Shown: positions 1 to 8,610, counted from the stretch's first letter. The stretch: DNA of 64,000 nt from Labilibaculum sp. (GCF_963664555.1 NZ_OY761461.1:2108001-2172000); one strand, 5' to 3'. The notes: a model not told the origin generated them from the sequence alone. A program made the numbers and translations.

Positions 1-2
1 AT

Positions 3-326
3 CAAAGGAAAATTGAAATCACGGTTCCTGTCGAACAATTTACGGAAGAGAAAGTTACTGTTCCTATCAAAGTGAATAATCTTCCTGATTCTTTATTGCT
101 TAGGTTGTTTCCTGGAGATGTTACTGTGTCTTATTTTGTTGGATTTAAAAAGCATGATAAGGTTTCTGTTGATTTATTTGATGTGAGAGTGGATTATAAT
201 CATACTTCAGATGAGGGAAGCAACAAGTTAAAGATACAGTTATTGCGCAGTCCAGGCTTTGTAACAAATGTTCGTTTTTATCCACAGGAAGTTACTTATT
301 TGAAAGAGAAGAAATCATTCCAATAA
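3..326 (+). CDS. YbbR/CdaR-like domain protein, C-terminal part
   Basis: The reading frame is already open at base 3 and stops at 326, so only the last 107 codons of a gene that starts outside the window are seen. The visible part is beta-rich and built like YbbR repeats, with a stretch reading VTVPIKVNNLPDSL. It sits 43 bp upstream of coaE. In Bacteroidota a YbbR-like gene often precedes coaE, which supports the call. YbbR domains occur in envelope proteins that regulate diadenylate cyclase in Firmicutes; the role here is unknown. An alternative is an unrelated beta-sandwich envelope protein. Confidence 0.6.
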   Translation, partial: QRKIEITVPVEQFTEEKVTVPIKVNNLPDSLLLRLFPGDVTVSYFVGFKKHDKVSVDLFDVRVDYNHTSDEGSNKLKIQLLRSPGFVTNVRFYPQEVTYLKEKKSFQ

Positions 327-369
327 AACAGTTGATCTTAAAAAAAAGAATTATAAAAATGTTTCAATA

Positions 370-963
370 ATGTTAAAGATTGGCTTAACAGGAGGAATCG
401 GATCTGGAAAATCAATTGTTGGAAGGGCATTTGAAATGATGGGAGTGCCTGTTTACATTGCTGATGTAGAGGCAAAAAAATTAATGATCTCAGATGCAGG
501 GCTTCGAAGTTCATTGGTTTCACGTTTTGGGGATCAGATTTACGATTCCAATTTTAATTTGAACCGAAAATTACTTGCGGAAATTATATTTAATGATTCT
601 GAAGCATTAAAAGATATTAATTCGATTGTTCATCCTGCTGTAAGAAACGATTTTATAAGATGGTGTGAACAATATTCTAAAAAGCCCTATGTAATACAAG
701 AATCGGCTATCATTTTTGATAGTGGTTTATACAAGAGTTTTGATAAGATAATTACAGTTGCAGCAGAAGAGGAAATCAGGATTCAAAGAGTCATCCAACG
801 AGATTTGATCAGTAGAGAGCTGATTATGGAGAGAATGAGAAGTCAGCTCCCGGAATCGATAAGAATTGAAAAAGCTGATTTTGTAATTTACAACAATACA
901 GAGTTAATTCTTCCTCAGATTGATCGGATAGACAAACAAATAAGGTCTTTAGTCACGAAATAA
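370..963 (+). CDS. coaE: dephospho-CoA kinase
   Basis: This enzyme carries out the last step of coenzyme A synthesis, ATP-dependent phosphorylation of the 3'-hydroxyl of dephospho-CoA, in the cytosol. The 197-aa protein has the P-loop GGIGSGKS at residues 8-15, the HPAVR substrate-binding motif at 88-92 and a CoaE lid region near residues 142-160. Length is normal for the family. The ATG at 370 begins directly with the first beta strand (MLKIGLTGG), so the start is secure. It lies 43 bp after the YbbR-like gene and is probably co-transcribed with it. Confidence 0.95.
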   Translation: MLKIGLTGGIGSGKSIVGRAFEMMGVPVYIADVEAKKLMISDAGLRSSLVSRFGDQIYDSNFNLNRKLLAEIIFNDSEALKDINSIVHPAVRNDFIRWCEQYSKKPYVIQESAIIFDSGLYKSFDKIITVAAEEEIRIQRVIQRDLISRELIMERMRSQLPESIRIEKADFVIYNNTELILPQIDRIDKQIRSLVTK

Positions 964-985
964 ATTTTGTTAAACTTTGTTAATA

Positions 986-1012
986 GAATCGCTTTTTTAG
1001 AAGTGCGATTTC
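986..1012 (+). terminator. weak hairpin after coaE
   Basis: GAATCGC pairs with GCGATTtC around a 12-nt T-rich loop. There is no clean U-tract after it, so it may be an intercistronic hairpin rather than a terminator. Confidence 0.3.
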
Positions 1013-1040
1013 TAATTAAGTGATCTTTTGTTTTCTTTGT

Positions 1041-1072
1041 TTGAAGAAAACTAGGATTGTAAAATAATTTTG
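1041..1072 (+). promoter_or_regulatory. Bacteroidota sigma-70 promoter of djlA-like gene
   Basis: TTG at 1041-1043, a 21-nt spacer and TAATTTTG at 1065-1072 match the Bacteroidota -33/-7 consensus. Transcription should start about 4-5 nt downstream, only about 5 nt before the ATG at 1082. This rules out the in-frame TTG at 1070 as the start. Confidence 0.7.
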
Positions 1073-1081
1073 TACCAAAAA

Positions 1082-1801
1082 ATGGGAAAATACGGAAGAT
1101 GGATTGCTGGCGGATTGGGTTGGGCCTTTTTAGGACCGATTGGTGGAGTATTGGGATTTATGTTGGGATCGGCAATCGATACAGTTGAAATTGAGAAAGG
1201 TCATGTGAGAGGAGCTACAAGGCAAGGTGATTTTTTAATGAGCTTACTTATTTTGGTTGCTGCTGTAATGAAAGCAGATGGAAAAGTATTAAAGGTAGAA
1301 TTAGATTACGTAAAAGGATATTTAGTAAAAAGTTTTGGTGCTGGCAGAGCTGGTGAAGCAATTACCGTGCTCCGTGACATTCTAAAACAAAGTATACCGA
1401 TAGAAGAGGTTTGTCAGCAAATTCATCACAATCTTGATTATTCCTCCAGATTGCAGCTAATGCATTTCCTGTTCGGAATTGCTCGGGCTGATGGAACTGT
1501 TTCTGAATCAGAATTAAATATTATTGATAAAATATCTTACTATTTGGGTATTCAGCCGGGTGATTATAACTCAATTAAGTCTATGTTTTTTCAATCCACT
1601 GAATCAAGTTATAAGATACTCGATTTAACACGGGATGCTTCTGATGCCGAGGTTAAGAAGGCTTATCGAAAAATGGCAACTAAATACCATCCTGATAAAG
1701 TGAGTTACTTGGGTGAGGATGTGCAGGAGGCTGCAAAAGAGAAGTTTCAGAAGTTGAGTGAAGCATTTGAAAAGATCAAAAAAGAAAGAGGCTTTGCGTA
1801 A
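1082..1801 (+). CDS. DjlA-like co-chaperone (TerB-like domain plus C-terminal J domain)
   Basis: The 239-aa protein begins with a glycine-rich hydrophobic segment (about residues 8-30) that can anchor in the membrane. A helical TerB-like domain follows (about 50-165), with acidic metal-site-like motifs ADGKV and ADGTV. The last 65 residues form a J domain with the HPD motif near 203-205. This is the DjlA arrangement: an inner-membrane protein that stimulates DnaK ATPase on the cytoplasmic side. The ATG at 1082 is chosen over an upstream in-frame TTG because the promoter lies across that TTG. It is transcribed alone. Confidence 0.85.
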   Translation: MGKYGRWIAGGLGWAFLGPIGGVLGFMLGSAIDTVEIEKGHVRGATRQGDFLMSLLILVAAVMKADGKVLKVELDYVKGYLVKSFGAGRAGEAITVLRDILKQSIPIEEVCQQIHHNLDYSSRLQLMHFLFGIARADGTVSESELNIIDKISYYLGIQPGDYNSIKSMFFQSTESSYKILDLTRDASDAEVKKAYRKMATKYHPDKVSYLGEDVQEAAKEKFQKLSEAFEKIKKERGFA

Positions 1802-1893
1802 TCTGGATTAATTCTAAGGTGTTTTTTTGCAAAATTATTTTTTTTACTACAATTGAATTATAAATTTGTGCTTCCAAATATAAAAACGAAAAT

Positions 1894-2307
1894 ATGTTGA
1901 AAGGAATATTGGCCATTGCAGGACATTCAGGTCTTTTTAAAATGGTATCTAACTCAAAGAATGCTCTGATTGTTGAGTCTTTGATTGATAAAAAGCGTAT
2001 GGCAGCTTATGCGTCTTCTAAAATTAGTGCTTTAGAAGATATTGCTATTTTTACAGATGAAGGAGATGTTCAATTAGCTGTTGTTTTTAAAAGTATTAAG
2101 GATAAAGAAAATGGTGGGCAGGCTATAAGTCACAAAGCTTCAGGAAATGAATTGAAAGCTTACATGGCTGAGGTGTTGCCGAATTACGATGAAGATCGTG
2201 TATATGTTTCTGACATGAAAAAAGTTTTTCAGTGGTACAATATTCTACAAGAAAATAATTTATTGGATATTGAAGAAACAGTAGAGGAAATTAAAGAGGA
2301 AGAGTAA
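1894..2307 (+). CDS. DUF5606 family protein
   Basis: The 137-aa cytosolic protein starts MLKGILAIAGHSGLFKM and continues with a pattern I recognise from the Bacteroidota-restricted DUF5606 family (LIVESLIDKKR, then DIAIFTD, then AEVLPNYDEDRVY). It has no signal peptide or membrane segment, and its C-terminus is very acidic (repeated Glu). The function of the family is unknown. A -7-like TAAATTTG lies at 1861-1868 but has no good -33 partner. A strong terminator follows, so it is monocistronic. Confidence 0.75.
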   Translation: MLKGILAIAGHSGLFKMVSNSKNALIVESLIDKKRMAAYASSKISALEDIAIFTDEGDVQLAVVFKSIKDKENGGQAISHKASGNELKAYMAEVLPNYDEDRVYVSDMKKVFQWYNILQENNLLDIEETVEEIKEEE

Positions 2308-2327
2308 AATCTTCTATGTTATTTAAG

Positions 2328-2358
2328 AAACTGTCCATTTAATGGGCAGTTTTTTTTT
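2328..2358 (+). terminator. intrinsic terminator after DUF5606 gene
   Basis: AAACTGTCC pairs with GGGCAGTTT (9 bp including one G-U) around a 7-nt loop, followed by a run of T to 2358. Confidence 0.85.
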
Positions 2359-2427
2359 GCTCGTATTTAATGCTCAGCAAAGGTTTTTTAACGAACTTGT
2401 AAGTTGACATCGAAAATGGAGGTTTAT

Positions 2428-2949
2428 ATGACAGCAGAAATTGATAAAAGTTGTGTTTTTTTAAGGAAGTGGAAATTTGGAGATGAAGAGGATCTTGTAA
2501 AATATGCAAATGATTTGGATGTATCCCGTTTTTTAAAGGACAGTTTTCCATATCCTTATACCCTTAGGGATGCTCAACGTTGGATTCATTTTGTAAATCA
2601 TGGAGCTAAAGGATATTTTATGGCAATTGAAGTGAATAAAGAAGTGGTTGGTTGTGTTGGTGTGGAGCAACAGGAAGATGTCTTTTGTAAATCGGCAGAG
2701 CTGGGGTATTGGATTGGACAAAAATATTGGAACAAAGGGATCATGACACAGGTGGTAAAAGAAACCGTAAATTATGCATTTTTGAACATGGATATTGTGA
2801 GATTATATGCAAATGTTTTTGAAGGGAATATAGGATCAGTAAAAGTTTTAGAAAAAGCTGGTTTTGTGCAGGAAGCTGTTTTAAAGAGTGCTGTTTATAA
2901 GAAAGGCAATTATTTGGATCAATTGATTTTTGCCATAGTTCGAAGATAA
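2428..2949 (+). CDS. GNAT family N-acetyltransferase (RimJ/RimL type)
   Basis: The 173-aa protein has the RimL-like GNAT fold: an early FLRKWKFGDEEDL segment, a central AELGYWIGQKYWNKG region before the acetyl-CoA loop, and a late VYEGN/VLEKAGFVQE-like motif (FEGNIGSVKVLEKAGF). These enzymes transfer acetyl from acetyl-CoA to an amine, often a protein N-terminus or small molecule. The substrate cannot be read here. I choose ATG 2428 because GGAGG lies 5 nt upstream; an in-frame ATG at 2416 and a TTG at 2404 are alternatives. It is a single gene between two terminators. Confidence 0.85.
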   Translation: MTAEIDKSCVFLRKWKFGDEEDLVKYANDLDVSRFLKDSFPYPYTLRDAQRWIHFVNHGAKGYFMAIEVNKEVVGCVGVEQQEDVFCKSAELGYWIGQKYWNKGIMTQVVKETVNYAFLNMDIVRLYANVFEGNIGSVKVLEKAGFVQEAVLKSAVYKKGNYLDQLIFAIVRR

Positions 2950-2955
2950 AAAAAG

Positions 2956-2980
2956 AAAGAGGCCTAAGCCTCTTTTTTAT
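2956..2980. terminator. bidirectional terminator
   Basis: AAAGAGGC / GCCTCTTT with a 4-nt loop CTAA. There is a T-run on the plus side and an A-run on the other, so it can serve both the GNAT gene and the convergent gene ending at 2977. Confidence 0.85.
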
Positions 2981-4194
2981 TTCCCATCAAAAATGATGTT
3001 GTAACTTTCCCAGAATCTTTTATCGTAAGGCATATTCTCATAATAGGCTCTTTTCTCTATTATTTCTGGTTTATCGGTATTAATTTGGGTTATCAGCATC
3101 TCAGTGTTGATATCTATTGTTGTAGTTTTTTTAGATTTTTTGTCTTCCACTTTGTGATGACGTTTGTAATTCACATAGCTTAAGTAATATCTATCCAAAT
3201 GTTTCTTGTAGGTAACACTAAAATCATATTCTATACGCAGAGGTTTCCAATTTTGTCGTTCTTCATTAACGTAAAAGTTTCTCCCCTGTGGCGAGTAATT
3301 GCTGGCAACAACATGAGTTTCATTTTTAATTACAGCGAAGTCCTTTATTTTAATGTAAATTTTACCCGAATATTCTTTGGCATAGTAATCACCAGTATTG
3401 CTAAGTATTGGCCGTTTGCTCTTGTAAGCGATCACCCAGATTGAGTCATTTTCGTATTCCGTAATTTGTTCGAGATTTAAATCGTAAAAATCTAAATGAT
3501 TGCCGTTTAGTATATTTCCTCGGCCACGTACAATGTCCATTTCCAATAATTCGTCTAAATAGGTCGACCCGTCGGCAAGCGATGAAGTCTCAAAATTCTT
3601 TCGTACTTGTAAAAACTTATAGCCACGCTCTTTAAATACCTGATAGGCATCTGCACGTTGATACCCTTTGTCGTCGTAAATACGAATTGCCGCTTCACGA
3701 AGACGATTTAATTGGCTGTTTTCAAATTTTTCGGAGCGATAATAAACATCGTAATTGAAAGGTGTTTGCAGATAATTTTCCGGAATTCTTTCAATCGCAG
3801 TTTTGATTCTTTTTTTCAGAACTAATGACTGTGCAGTTACCTCAACTTCGGCAATGCTATAATTTTTAGGTGTTAATTTTATCAGCAATGTATCTTCTTG
3901 TATACAATTCCTCACGCTATTTGAAAATGTGGAATAACCAACGGCAGAAGCCTGTAAGGTTTTGTCGGCTAAACTGCCGGGTATTTTAAGTTCGAAAACG
4001 CCATTCATGTTAGATGCGGCACCTATATATGAACCGAGAACTCCAATGTTAGCAAAAGGAATTGGTTCATTGTTCATGTCATTAGTTAATTTGCCTACAA
4101 TCCGGATTAACTTTTCTTCATTGTTATCTTTCTGTGCTATTGTGGAAAAAGACAGGGTAAAGAGAGTCATGAGAAGTATAATGTATTTTTGCAT
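2977..4194 (-). CDS. secreted CarboxypepD_reg-like domain protein
   Basis: The 405-aa protein begins with a signal peptide (residues 1-20, ending SFSTIAQ). A carboxypeptidase-D regulatory-like beta sandwich follows (about 29-115: GKLTNDMNNEPIPFANIGV, then GVFELKIP and ASAVGYST). The rest is a long beta-rich region with no catalytic motif I can see. Such proteins are common in Bacteroidota envelopes, often at the outer membrane. It is transcribed alone and converges on the GNAT gene. Function unknown. Confidence 0.75.
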   Translation of the reverse strand: MQKYIILLMTLFTLSFSTIAQKDNNEEKLIRIVGKLTNDMNNEPIPFANIGVLGSYIGAASNMNGVFELKIPGSLADKTLQASAVGYSTFSNSVRNCIQEDTLLIKLTPKNYSIAEVEVTAQSLVLKKRIKTAIERIPENYLQTPFNYDVYYRSEKFENSQLNRLREAAIRIYDDKGYQRADAYQVFKERGYKFLQVRKNFETSSLADGSTYLDELLEMDIVRGRGNILNGNHLDFYDLNLEQITEYENDSIWVIAYKSKRPILSNTGDYYAKEYSGKIYIKIKDFAVIKNETHVVASNYSPQGRNFYVNEERQNWKPLRIEYDFSVTYKKHLDRYYLSYVNYKRHHKVEDKKSKKTTTIDINTEMLITQINTDKPEIIEKRAYYENMPYDKRFWESYNIIFDGK

Positions 4195-4512
4195 AAGTAA
4201 AATGGGTTTGCTGATTTTAGATAAATAAAAATTTAAGTCACAAGAAAGCTATCAATTCTCTTGCCACAAAAGGAATTGTTGATAATATTTTCACTTATTT
4301 ATTCAAATAAGAATTGATAATTATTACAAAGATATGTTTATGATAGATTTAGAAAAGAAAAAGAGCTGGTTTTCATGATAAAAAATGTTAATTTTTATGA
4401 TATGAGTTTAATTTTTGTCGAATTAGAAATATCTTCGTTTACATTTATACTAATATTATGACCTGACCAATTTGGTTTTGGTACACTAAATCAATTAACA
4501 AATAGTGATCCT
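4195..4512. other. divergent intergenic region
   Basis: 318 bp of AT-rich DNA between the divergent genes at 4194 and 4513. I see no open frame, no strong hairpin and no promoter that meets both -33 and -7 consensus positions. Confidence 0.5.
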
Positions 4513-5199
4513 ATGAAAAAACAATTTTTTGTCCTGTCGATGCTTCCATTTTTTCTTTTATCCTGCGTTGTCTCTAAGAAAAAATATGAAGAATTAGAAT
4601 ATGCAAAACGTCGAAGTGATGCCAAAGTTGTTGCTCTTGATAATGAAAATTCAAAAAAAGGCAAGTGTATTACTGAACTAAACTCAAAGTTAGATCAAAC
4701 CTTGGCTGAGTACAATGAAATGAAGAATAGTATGTCGGAGAGTAATGCCATGAAAAATACGGAAATTGATGATTTAAGTACCGAATTAATGGGACTTGCT
4801 TCTGACACTACAGAGCTTAAGGTTCGTTTGATGGAAACATTGGATAAATACAATTCTGCTCTGAATCTGAATGAAGAAAATAATGTGAAGATTTCTGGTT
4901 TGTTAAAGCAAATTGATGAGTTAAAATTAGAATCAGGTAAGTTGAATCAAGATTTGAAAAAGGCAGGAATAGATGCTGATTGGGAAAAGAAGAAGCTTTC
5001 AAATGAAATACAAAAGAACAGTGATTTGATTGTAATAAAAAATAAGGAAATTGAAACCTTAAAGGCAGAAATTGTTGAGAAGGATGGAAAGCTGAGCTGG
5101 TTAAGAAAGCTTAAAAGTGAGAATGAAGCCGAAATTGAAAAATTGACCAATCAAGTTAAATTGTATAAGAAAGAATACGAGAAAGCAATTGCTAAATAA
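4513..5199 (+). CDS. coiled-coil lipoprotein
   Basis: The 228-aa protein has a lipoprotein signal ending LLSC, with the acylated Cys at residue 18. The rest is almost entirely heptad-patterned, highly charged coiled coil rich in Glu, Lys and Asn. The sequence right after the Cys (VVSKKKYEELEYAK) matches the opening of Bacteroidota OmpA-family lipoproteins, but here there is no C-terminal OmpA peptidoglycan-binding domain; the frame stops cleanly. It is probably a periplasm-facing lipoprotein. The next gene starts 22 bp later, so the two may be co-transcribed. Confidence 0.7.
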   Translation: MKKQFFVLSMLPFFLLSCVVSKKKYEELEYAKRRSDAKVVALDNENSKKGKCITELNSKLDQTLAEYNEMKNSMSESNAMKNTEIDDLSTELMGLASDTTELKVRLMETLDKYNSALNLNEENNVKISGLLKQIDELKLESGKLNQDLKKAGIDADWEKKKLSNEIQKNSDLIVIKNKEIETLKAEIVEKDGKLSWLRKLKSENEAEIEKLTNQVKLYKKEYEKAIAK

Positions 5200-5221
5200 G
5201 CTTTTTTAAAATAAACTACTT

Positions 5222-5824
5222 ATGAAGGAGATGTGGGACAAACGTTATGCCGAATCTAAATATATTTATGGCGAAAAGGCAAACTTATTTTTCGCAGCAC
5301 AATTGTCTCTTCTTAGTTCCGGCAGGTTATTATTGCCAGGTGAAGGAGAGGGGCGGAATGCTGCTTATGCTTCTCGTATAGGATGGAAGGTTGATGCTTT
5401 TGATTACAGTAAGGAAGCTGTGGATAACGCCATAAGATTTTTTGAAGAGCAAAAGGTCGATGTGAATATCTATACCGAAAGTATTTTAGATCATCCTTCA
5501 ATTGAGCAAAAATATGATGTTGCAGCTCTTCTTTATTTGCATTTGCCCTCGCGGGAAAGAACTGGGGCTCATCGTTTTGTTGCTGATTCAGTGAAACCGG
5601 GTGGGATGGTTCTAATGGAGGTTTTTTCGAAAAATCAGTTGGGACGAAAATCAGGCGGACCGCAAAATGAAGATCTACTCTATGATTTATCAGAAATTAA
5701 AAGGGATTTTGAAGAATTTGATATCCTCCTTTTGGAGGAGGTTGAAATCGATCTTTCAGAAGGCAATTTGCACAATGGGAAGGCAATGGTGGTACGATTT
5801 CTTGGAAATAAAAAGAATATCTAG
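5222..5824 (+). CDS. class I SAM-dependent methyltransferase (TehB/TPMT-like)
   Basis: The 200-aa Rossmann methyltransferase starts with the typical MWDKRYAESKYIYGEKANLF segment of TehB/thiopurine-methyltransferase-like enzymes. The SAM-binding motif I is LLLPGEGEGRNAAYAS (about 37-52) and is followed by an acidic VDAFDYS strand end. Family members methylate small molecules such as tellurite or thiols; the substrate here is unknown. The start may be ATG 5222 or the in-frame ATG 5231, which fits homologues beginning MWD. It follows the lipoprotein gene by 22 bp. Confidence 0.8.
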   Translation: MKEMWDKRYAESKYIYGEKANLFFAAQLSLLSSGRLLLPGEGEGRNAAYASRIGWKVDAFDYSKEAVDNAIRFFEEQKVDVNIYTESILDHPSIEQKYDVAALLYLHLPSRERTGAHRFVADSVKPGGMVLMEVFSKNQLGRKSGGPQNEDLLYDLSEIKRDFEEFDILLLEEVEIDLSEGNLHNGKAMVVRFLGNKKNI

Positions 5825-5829
5825 ATATC

Positions 5830-5860
5830 TTGATTAATTAACTGTGAATATTTAGCTTTG
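5830..5860 (+). promoter_or_regulatory. consensus promoter with near-leaderless start
   Basis: TTG at 5830-5832, a 20-nt spacer and TAGCTTTG at 5853-5860. The ATG at 5866 lies 6 nt after the -7 element, so the mRNA should have almost no leader. Confidence 0.7.
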
Positions 5861-5865
5861 CACTC

Positions 5866-6264
5866 ATGGAAGTTTTATTGATAGCACTTTTGGGGATTGC
5901 AGGAATTGCATTTTTAACCACCTATTTAGGACAGCGTTGGAAATCGAAAAATGATGGGGATGAGAATCGTGAAATTTCTGTAGAGCCAATAGAAGAGTGT
6001 TGTGGCGCTCATGAGATTTGCGAAACCGATTTGATCAACAGGATGTCTGAGGAAATTATCTATTACGAGGACGAAGAATTAGACGCATATAAGAGCTTTG
6101 AAGAGAATGATTTTAACGACGACCAAATTGATGAGTTTCGTGAGGTTCTTTATAGCTTAAAAGAGAACGAAATGGAAGGTTGGCTAAGAAGTTTAGAGCT
6201 CAGAAAAATACAACTTCCTTCAATAATAAAATCAGAAGTGGTTTTTATGCTTGTAAGAAATTGA
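5866..6264 (+). CDS. single-TM Bacteroidota protein with CCGAHEIC motif
   Basis: The 132-aa protein has one N-terminal transmembrane segment (residues 2-20), a short charged linker, the motif ECCGAHEIC near residues 44-52, and an acidic helical C-terminal part containing EFREVLYSLKENEMEGWLRSL. I recognise the pattern from a conserved Bacteroidota family with no established function. The Cys-Cys/His/Cys cluster could bind metal, which is inference. The upstream consensus promoter ends 6 nt before the ATG, so this start is firm. Confidence 0.6.
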   Translation: MEVLLIALLGIAGIAFLTTYLGQRWKSKNDGDENREISVEPIEECCGAHEICETDLINRMSEEIIYYEDEELDAYKSFEENDFNDDQIDEFREVLYSLKENEMEGWLRSLELRKIQLPSIIKSEVVFMLVRN

Positions 6265-6409
6265 AAGTAATGCTGAAAATTTTGAGTTATCTGCTTTTTT
6301 AAGATTTTGGTTTTCACTACAAACCAAGTTATTCCTTTCCAGTTTGCCTGCTATTATTTTCTCCTGTAGATAATACTAAAAAAGATGGCTTAGTTCATTA
6401 TTAAATTCG

Positions 6410-6417
6410 TACCTTTG
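6410..6417 (+). promoter_or_regulatory. -7 element of helicase gene
   Basis: TACCTTTG matches TAnnTTTG. The -33 position lacks a clear TTG. The predicted leader is about 16 nt. Confidence 0.5.
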
Positions 6418-6437
6418 CGGCTCATAAATTTTATAGA

Positions 6438-8237
6438 ATGAATTCATTTGAAAATCTTGGCCTTTCTGAGGCTATCCTAGGAGCTATCAAAGAGTTAGGC
6501 TTCGTAAATCCAACACCTATCCAAGAAAAGGCAATTCCTGTACTATTGGAAGGAAGATCGGATTTCGTTGGTTTGGCTCAAACTGGAACTGGGAAAACGG
6601 CGGCTTATGGTTTACCTTTGCTCGAACTAATCGAACAAGACGTAAAACTACCACAAGCTTTGATTCTATCCCCTACAAGGGAATTGGGAATCCAAATTGC
6701 AGACGATTTAAGATTATTTTCTAAAAATATTTTGAATCTTAATGTTGTAAACGTTTATGGCGGTGCCAGCATTGATGATCAAATCCGGAAATTAAGAAGA
6801 GGAGCACATGTTATTGTTGCTACTCCTGGCCGTCTACTTGATATGATTAGACGTAAAGCAGTAGATCTATCTAAAATTGAATACTTAATTCTTGATGAAG
6901 CAGATGAAATGCTTAACATGGGATTTAAAGAGGATATTGACGTAATTCTATCTTCTACTTCAGAAGACAAGTTAACATGGTTGTTTTCAGCAACTATGCC
7001 TGCAGAAGTTCGACGAATTGCTAAAAACTACATGACAGACCCTGTTGAAGTTACAGTAGGGAAAGCGAACACTTCGAATGTAAATATTGAGCATCAGTAT
7101 TATTTATTGAATAATCGTGATCGATATAACGTTTTGAAAAGAGTAGTTGATTATTACCCGGATATATTCGGAATTATTTTTTGTCGTACCCGAAAGGAAA
7201 CACAGGAAGTGGCCGAATTATTAATGAAAGACGGATATTCAGCTGACGCTTTGCATGGTGATCTTTCGCAGGTTCAACGCGATAAAGTGATGAGAAGCTT
7301 TAAAAATAAAACTCTTCAGCTTTTAGTGGCAACTGATGTTGCTGCCCGAGGTATTGATGTTGATGATCTTACTCATGTAATTCATTACAACTTACCTGAT
7401 GAGTTGGAATTTTACACGCATAGAAGTGGACGTACGGCCAGAGCAGGTAGATCAGGAATTTCAATTGCCTTAATTACTCCTCGCGATGAGAGAAAAGTAA
7501 GAGATCTTTCCAAAAAATTAAATGTCGAATTTGCTCAGGTGAAGGTTCCTGTTGGTGAAGAGGTTTGCGAAAGACAATTGCTTCACTTTATGAATCGTAT
7601 TAAAGAGGTAGATATTGAAGAGAATAATATCGAAACATATTTTGAAGCTATTAACGGTGAATTAAGCGAATTAAGCAGAGAAGATATCATTAAGAAATTT
7701 GTATCTCTGGAGTTTAACCGTTTTATGGATTATTATAAAAATACTCCTGATTTGAATATGAAATCATCTACTCAAAAAAGAGCTCAAAGAGCAAGTGAGA
7801 GTAGTGATAGCAATGAAGATCGCATGTTTATTAATATTGGTATAAAAGATGGAATTGATGTTCCTCGTTTATTAACTTTAATTCACAAACAATGTGGTGT
7901 TAGAGGGAAAAATATTGGTAGAGTAGATTTAAAAGGTGTGTTCTCTTTCTTTGATGTGGAAAAAGAGTTTACTAATGATATTGTAAAAGGTTTTGCCGGA
8001 GCTGTTGTGGGGGGTAGAAGTATCCGTATTGAAGTATCAGGAGACCGACCAATGAGTGGTGGTAGTGATAGTCATAGAAAAGGCAGACCAAGAGGAGAGA
8101 GATCTGACAGATCTGGTTCTGATAGAAGTCGTGGAGGATCCGATCGCGGTGGAAACAAAAAAGAATCTTTTAGAGATAGAAAAAGGAAAACAAATGATAG
8201 TCCGAGATATTCGGAAAGAAAAAAAAGGGAAGCGTAA
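6438..8237 (+). CDS. deaD: DEAD-box RNA helicase with DbpA-type RNA-binding domain
   Basis: This 599-aa ATP-dependent RNA helicase probably acts in ribosome assembly and mRNA turnover, especially in the cold. It shows the Q motif (NPTPIQ, 24-29), motif I AQTGTGKT (47-54), Ia PTREL, Ib TPGRLLD, II DEAD (about 153), III SAT (about 183), V ATDVAARGIDVD and VI HRSGRTARAGR (about 327). A DbpA-like RNA-binding domain covers about 460-535 (FINIGIKDGIDVPRLL). The tail (about 540-599) is rich in Arg, Gly and Ser and is likely an unstructured RNA-binding segment. It is monocistronic; its stop codon lies in the loop of the terminator hairpin. Confidence 0.95.
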   Translation: MNSFENLGLSEAILGAIKELGFVNPTPIQEKAIPVLLEGRSDFVGLAQTGTGKTAAYGLPLLELIEQDVKLPQALILSPTRELGIQIADDLRLFSKNILNLNVVNVYGGASIDDQIRKLRRGAHVIVATPGRLLDMIRRKAVDLSKIEYLILDEADEMLNMGFKEDIDVILSSTSEDKLTWLFSATMPAEVRRIAKNYMTDPVEVTVGKANTSNVNIEHQYYLLNNRDRYNVLKRVVDYYPDIFGIIFCRTRKETQEVAELLMKDGYSADALHGDLSQVQRDKVMRSFKNKTLQLLVATDVAARGIDVDDLTHVIHYNLPDELEFYTHRSGRTARAGRSGISIALITPRDERKVRDLSKKLNVEFAQVKVPVGEEVCERQLLHFMNRIKEVDIEENNIETYFEAINGELSELSREDIIKKFVSLEFNRFMDYYKNTPDLNMKSSTQKRAQRASESSDSNEDRMFINIGIKDGIDVPRLLTLIHKQCGVRGKNIGRVDLKGVFSFFDVEKEFTNDIVKGFAGAVVGGRSIRIEVSGDRPMSGGSDSHRKGRPRGERSDRSGSDRSRGGSDRGGNKKESFRDRKRKTNDSPRYSERKKREA

Positions 8238-8252
8238 GCTTCCTTTTTTTTT
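8228..8252 (+). terminator. terminator overlapping the helicase stop codon
   Basis: GGAAGC / GCTTCC with GNRA-type tetraloop GTAA, then nine T. The TAA stop is part of the loop. Confidence 0.85.
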
Positions 8253-8452
8253 GCAGTTAATTTTTTGGGCAGGGATTTTAAATATGAATCTTATTAAAAT
8301 ATTTAACCTCAAGTATAAATAAAAAGGCAATGTTTTGATCAAATATGTATTTTATATTCTGTTAATTTTATTTAATTTTATTCGAATTAAACTGTTTTAC
8401 ACAATGTATTATAGTAAGCTTGTGTATTGTCTTAAAAAATGAAAACAATACA

Positions 8453-8590
8453 AGCAAGAGATTTTTAACCGGAAAAGGCATCTTGGTTGAGTGAATTCCG
8501 GCTGGAGGTTTTAAATTTACAATAACAGATGCCGTAGCTGAAGGAAGAGCTTTAAACAGAATTGTACAATTTGAATTGGGAATTAAATAA
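8453..8590 (+). pseudogene. relic of an OmpA-family C-terminal domain
   Basis: Read in the frame ending at TAA 8588-8590, this stretch gives SKRFLTGKGILVE, one in-frame TGA at 8492, then IPAGGFKFTITDAVAEGRAL followed by NRIVQFELGIK. This aligns by eye with the end of OmpA-like domains (a K-x-LxxKGI helix, then GFG and the hallmark AEGRALNRRVEFEL). The peptidoglycan-binding Arg position reads NRIV instead of NRRV. No start and no upstream domain remain. It lies in the 373-bp gap between the helicase and mscS; nothing else is seen in that gap. Similarity is judged by eye, so confidence is moderate. Confidence 0.45.
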
Positions 8591-8610
8591 TCACTTAATA
8601 TATTTAGAAA

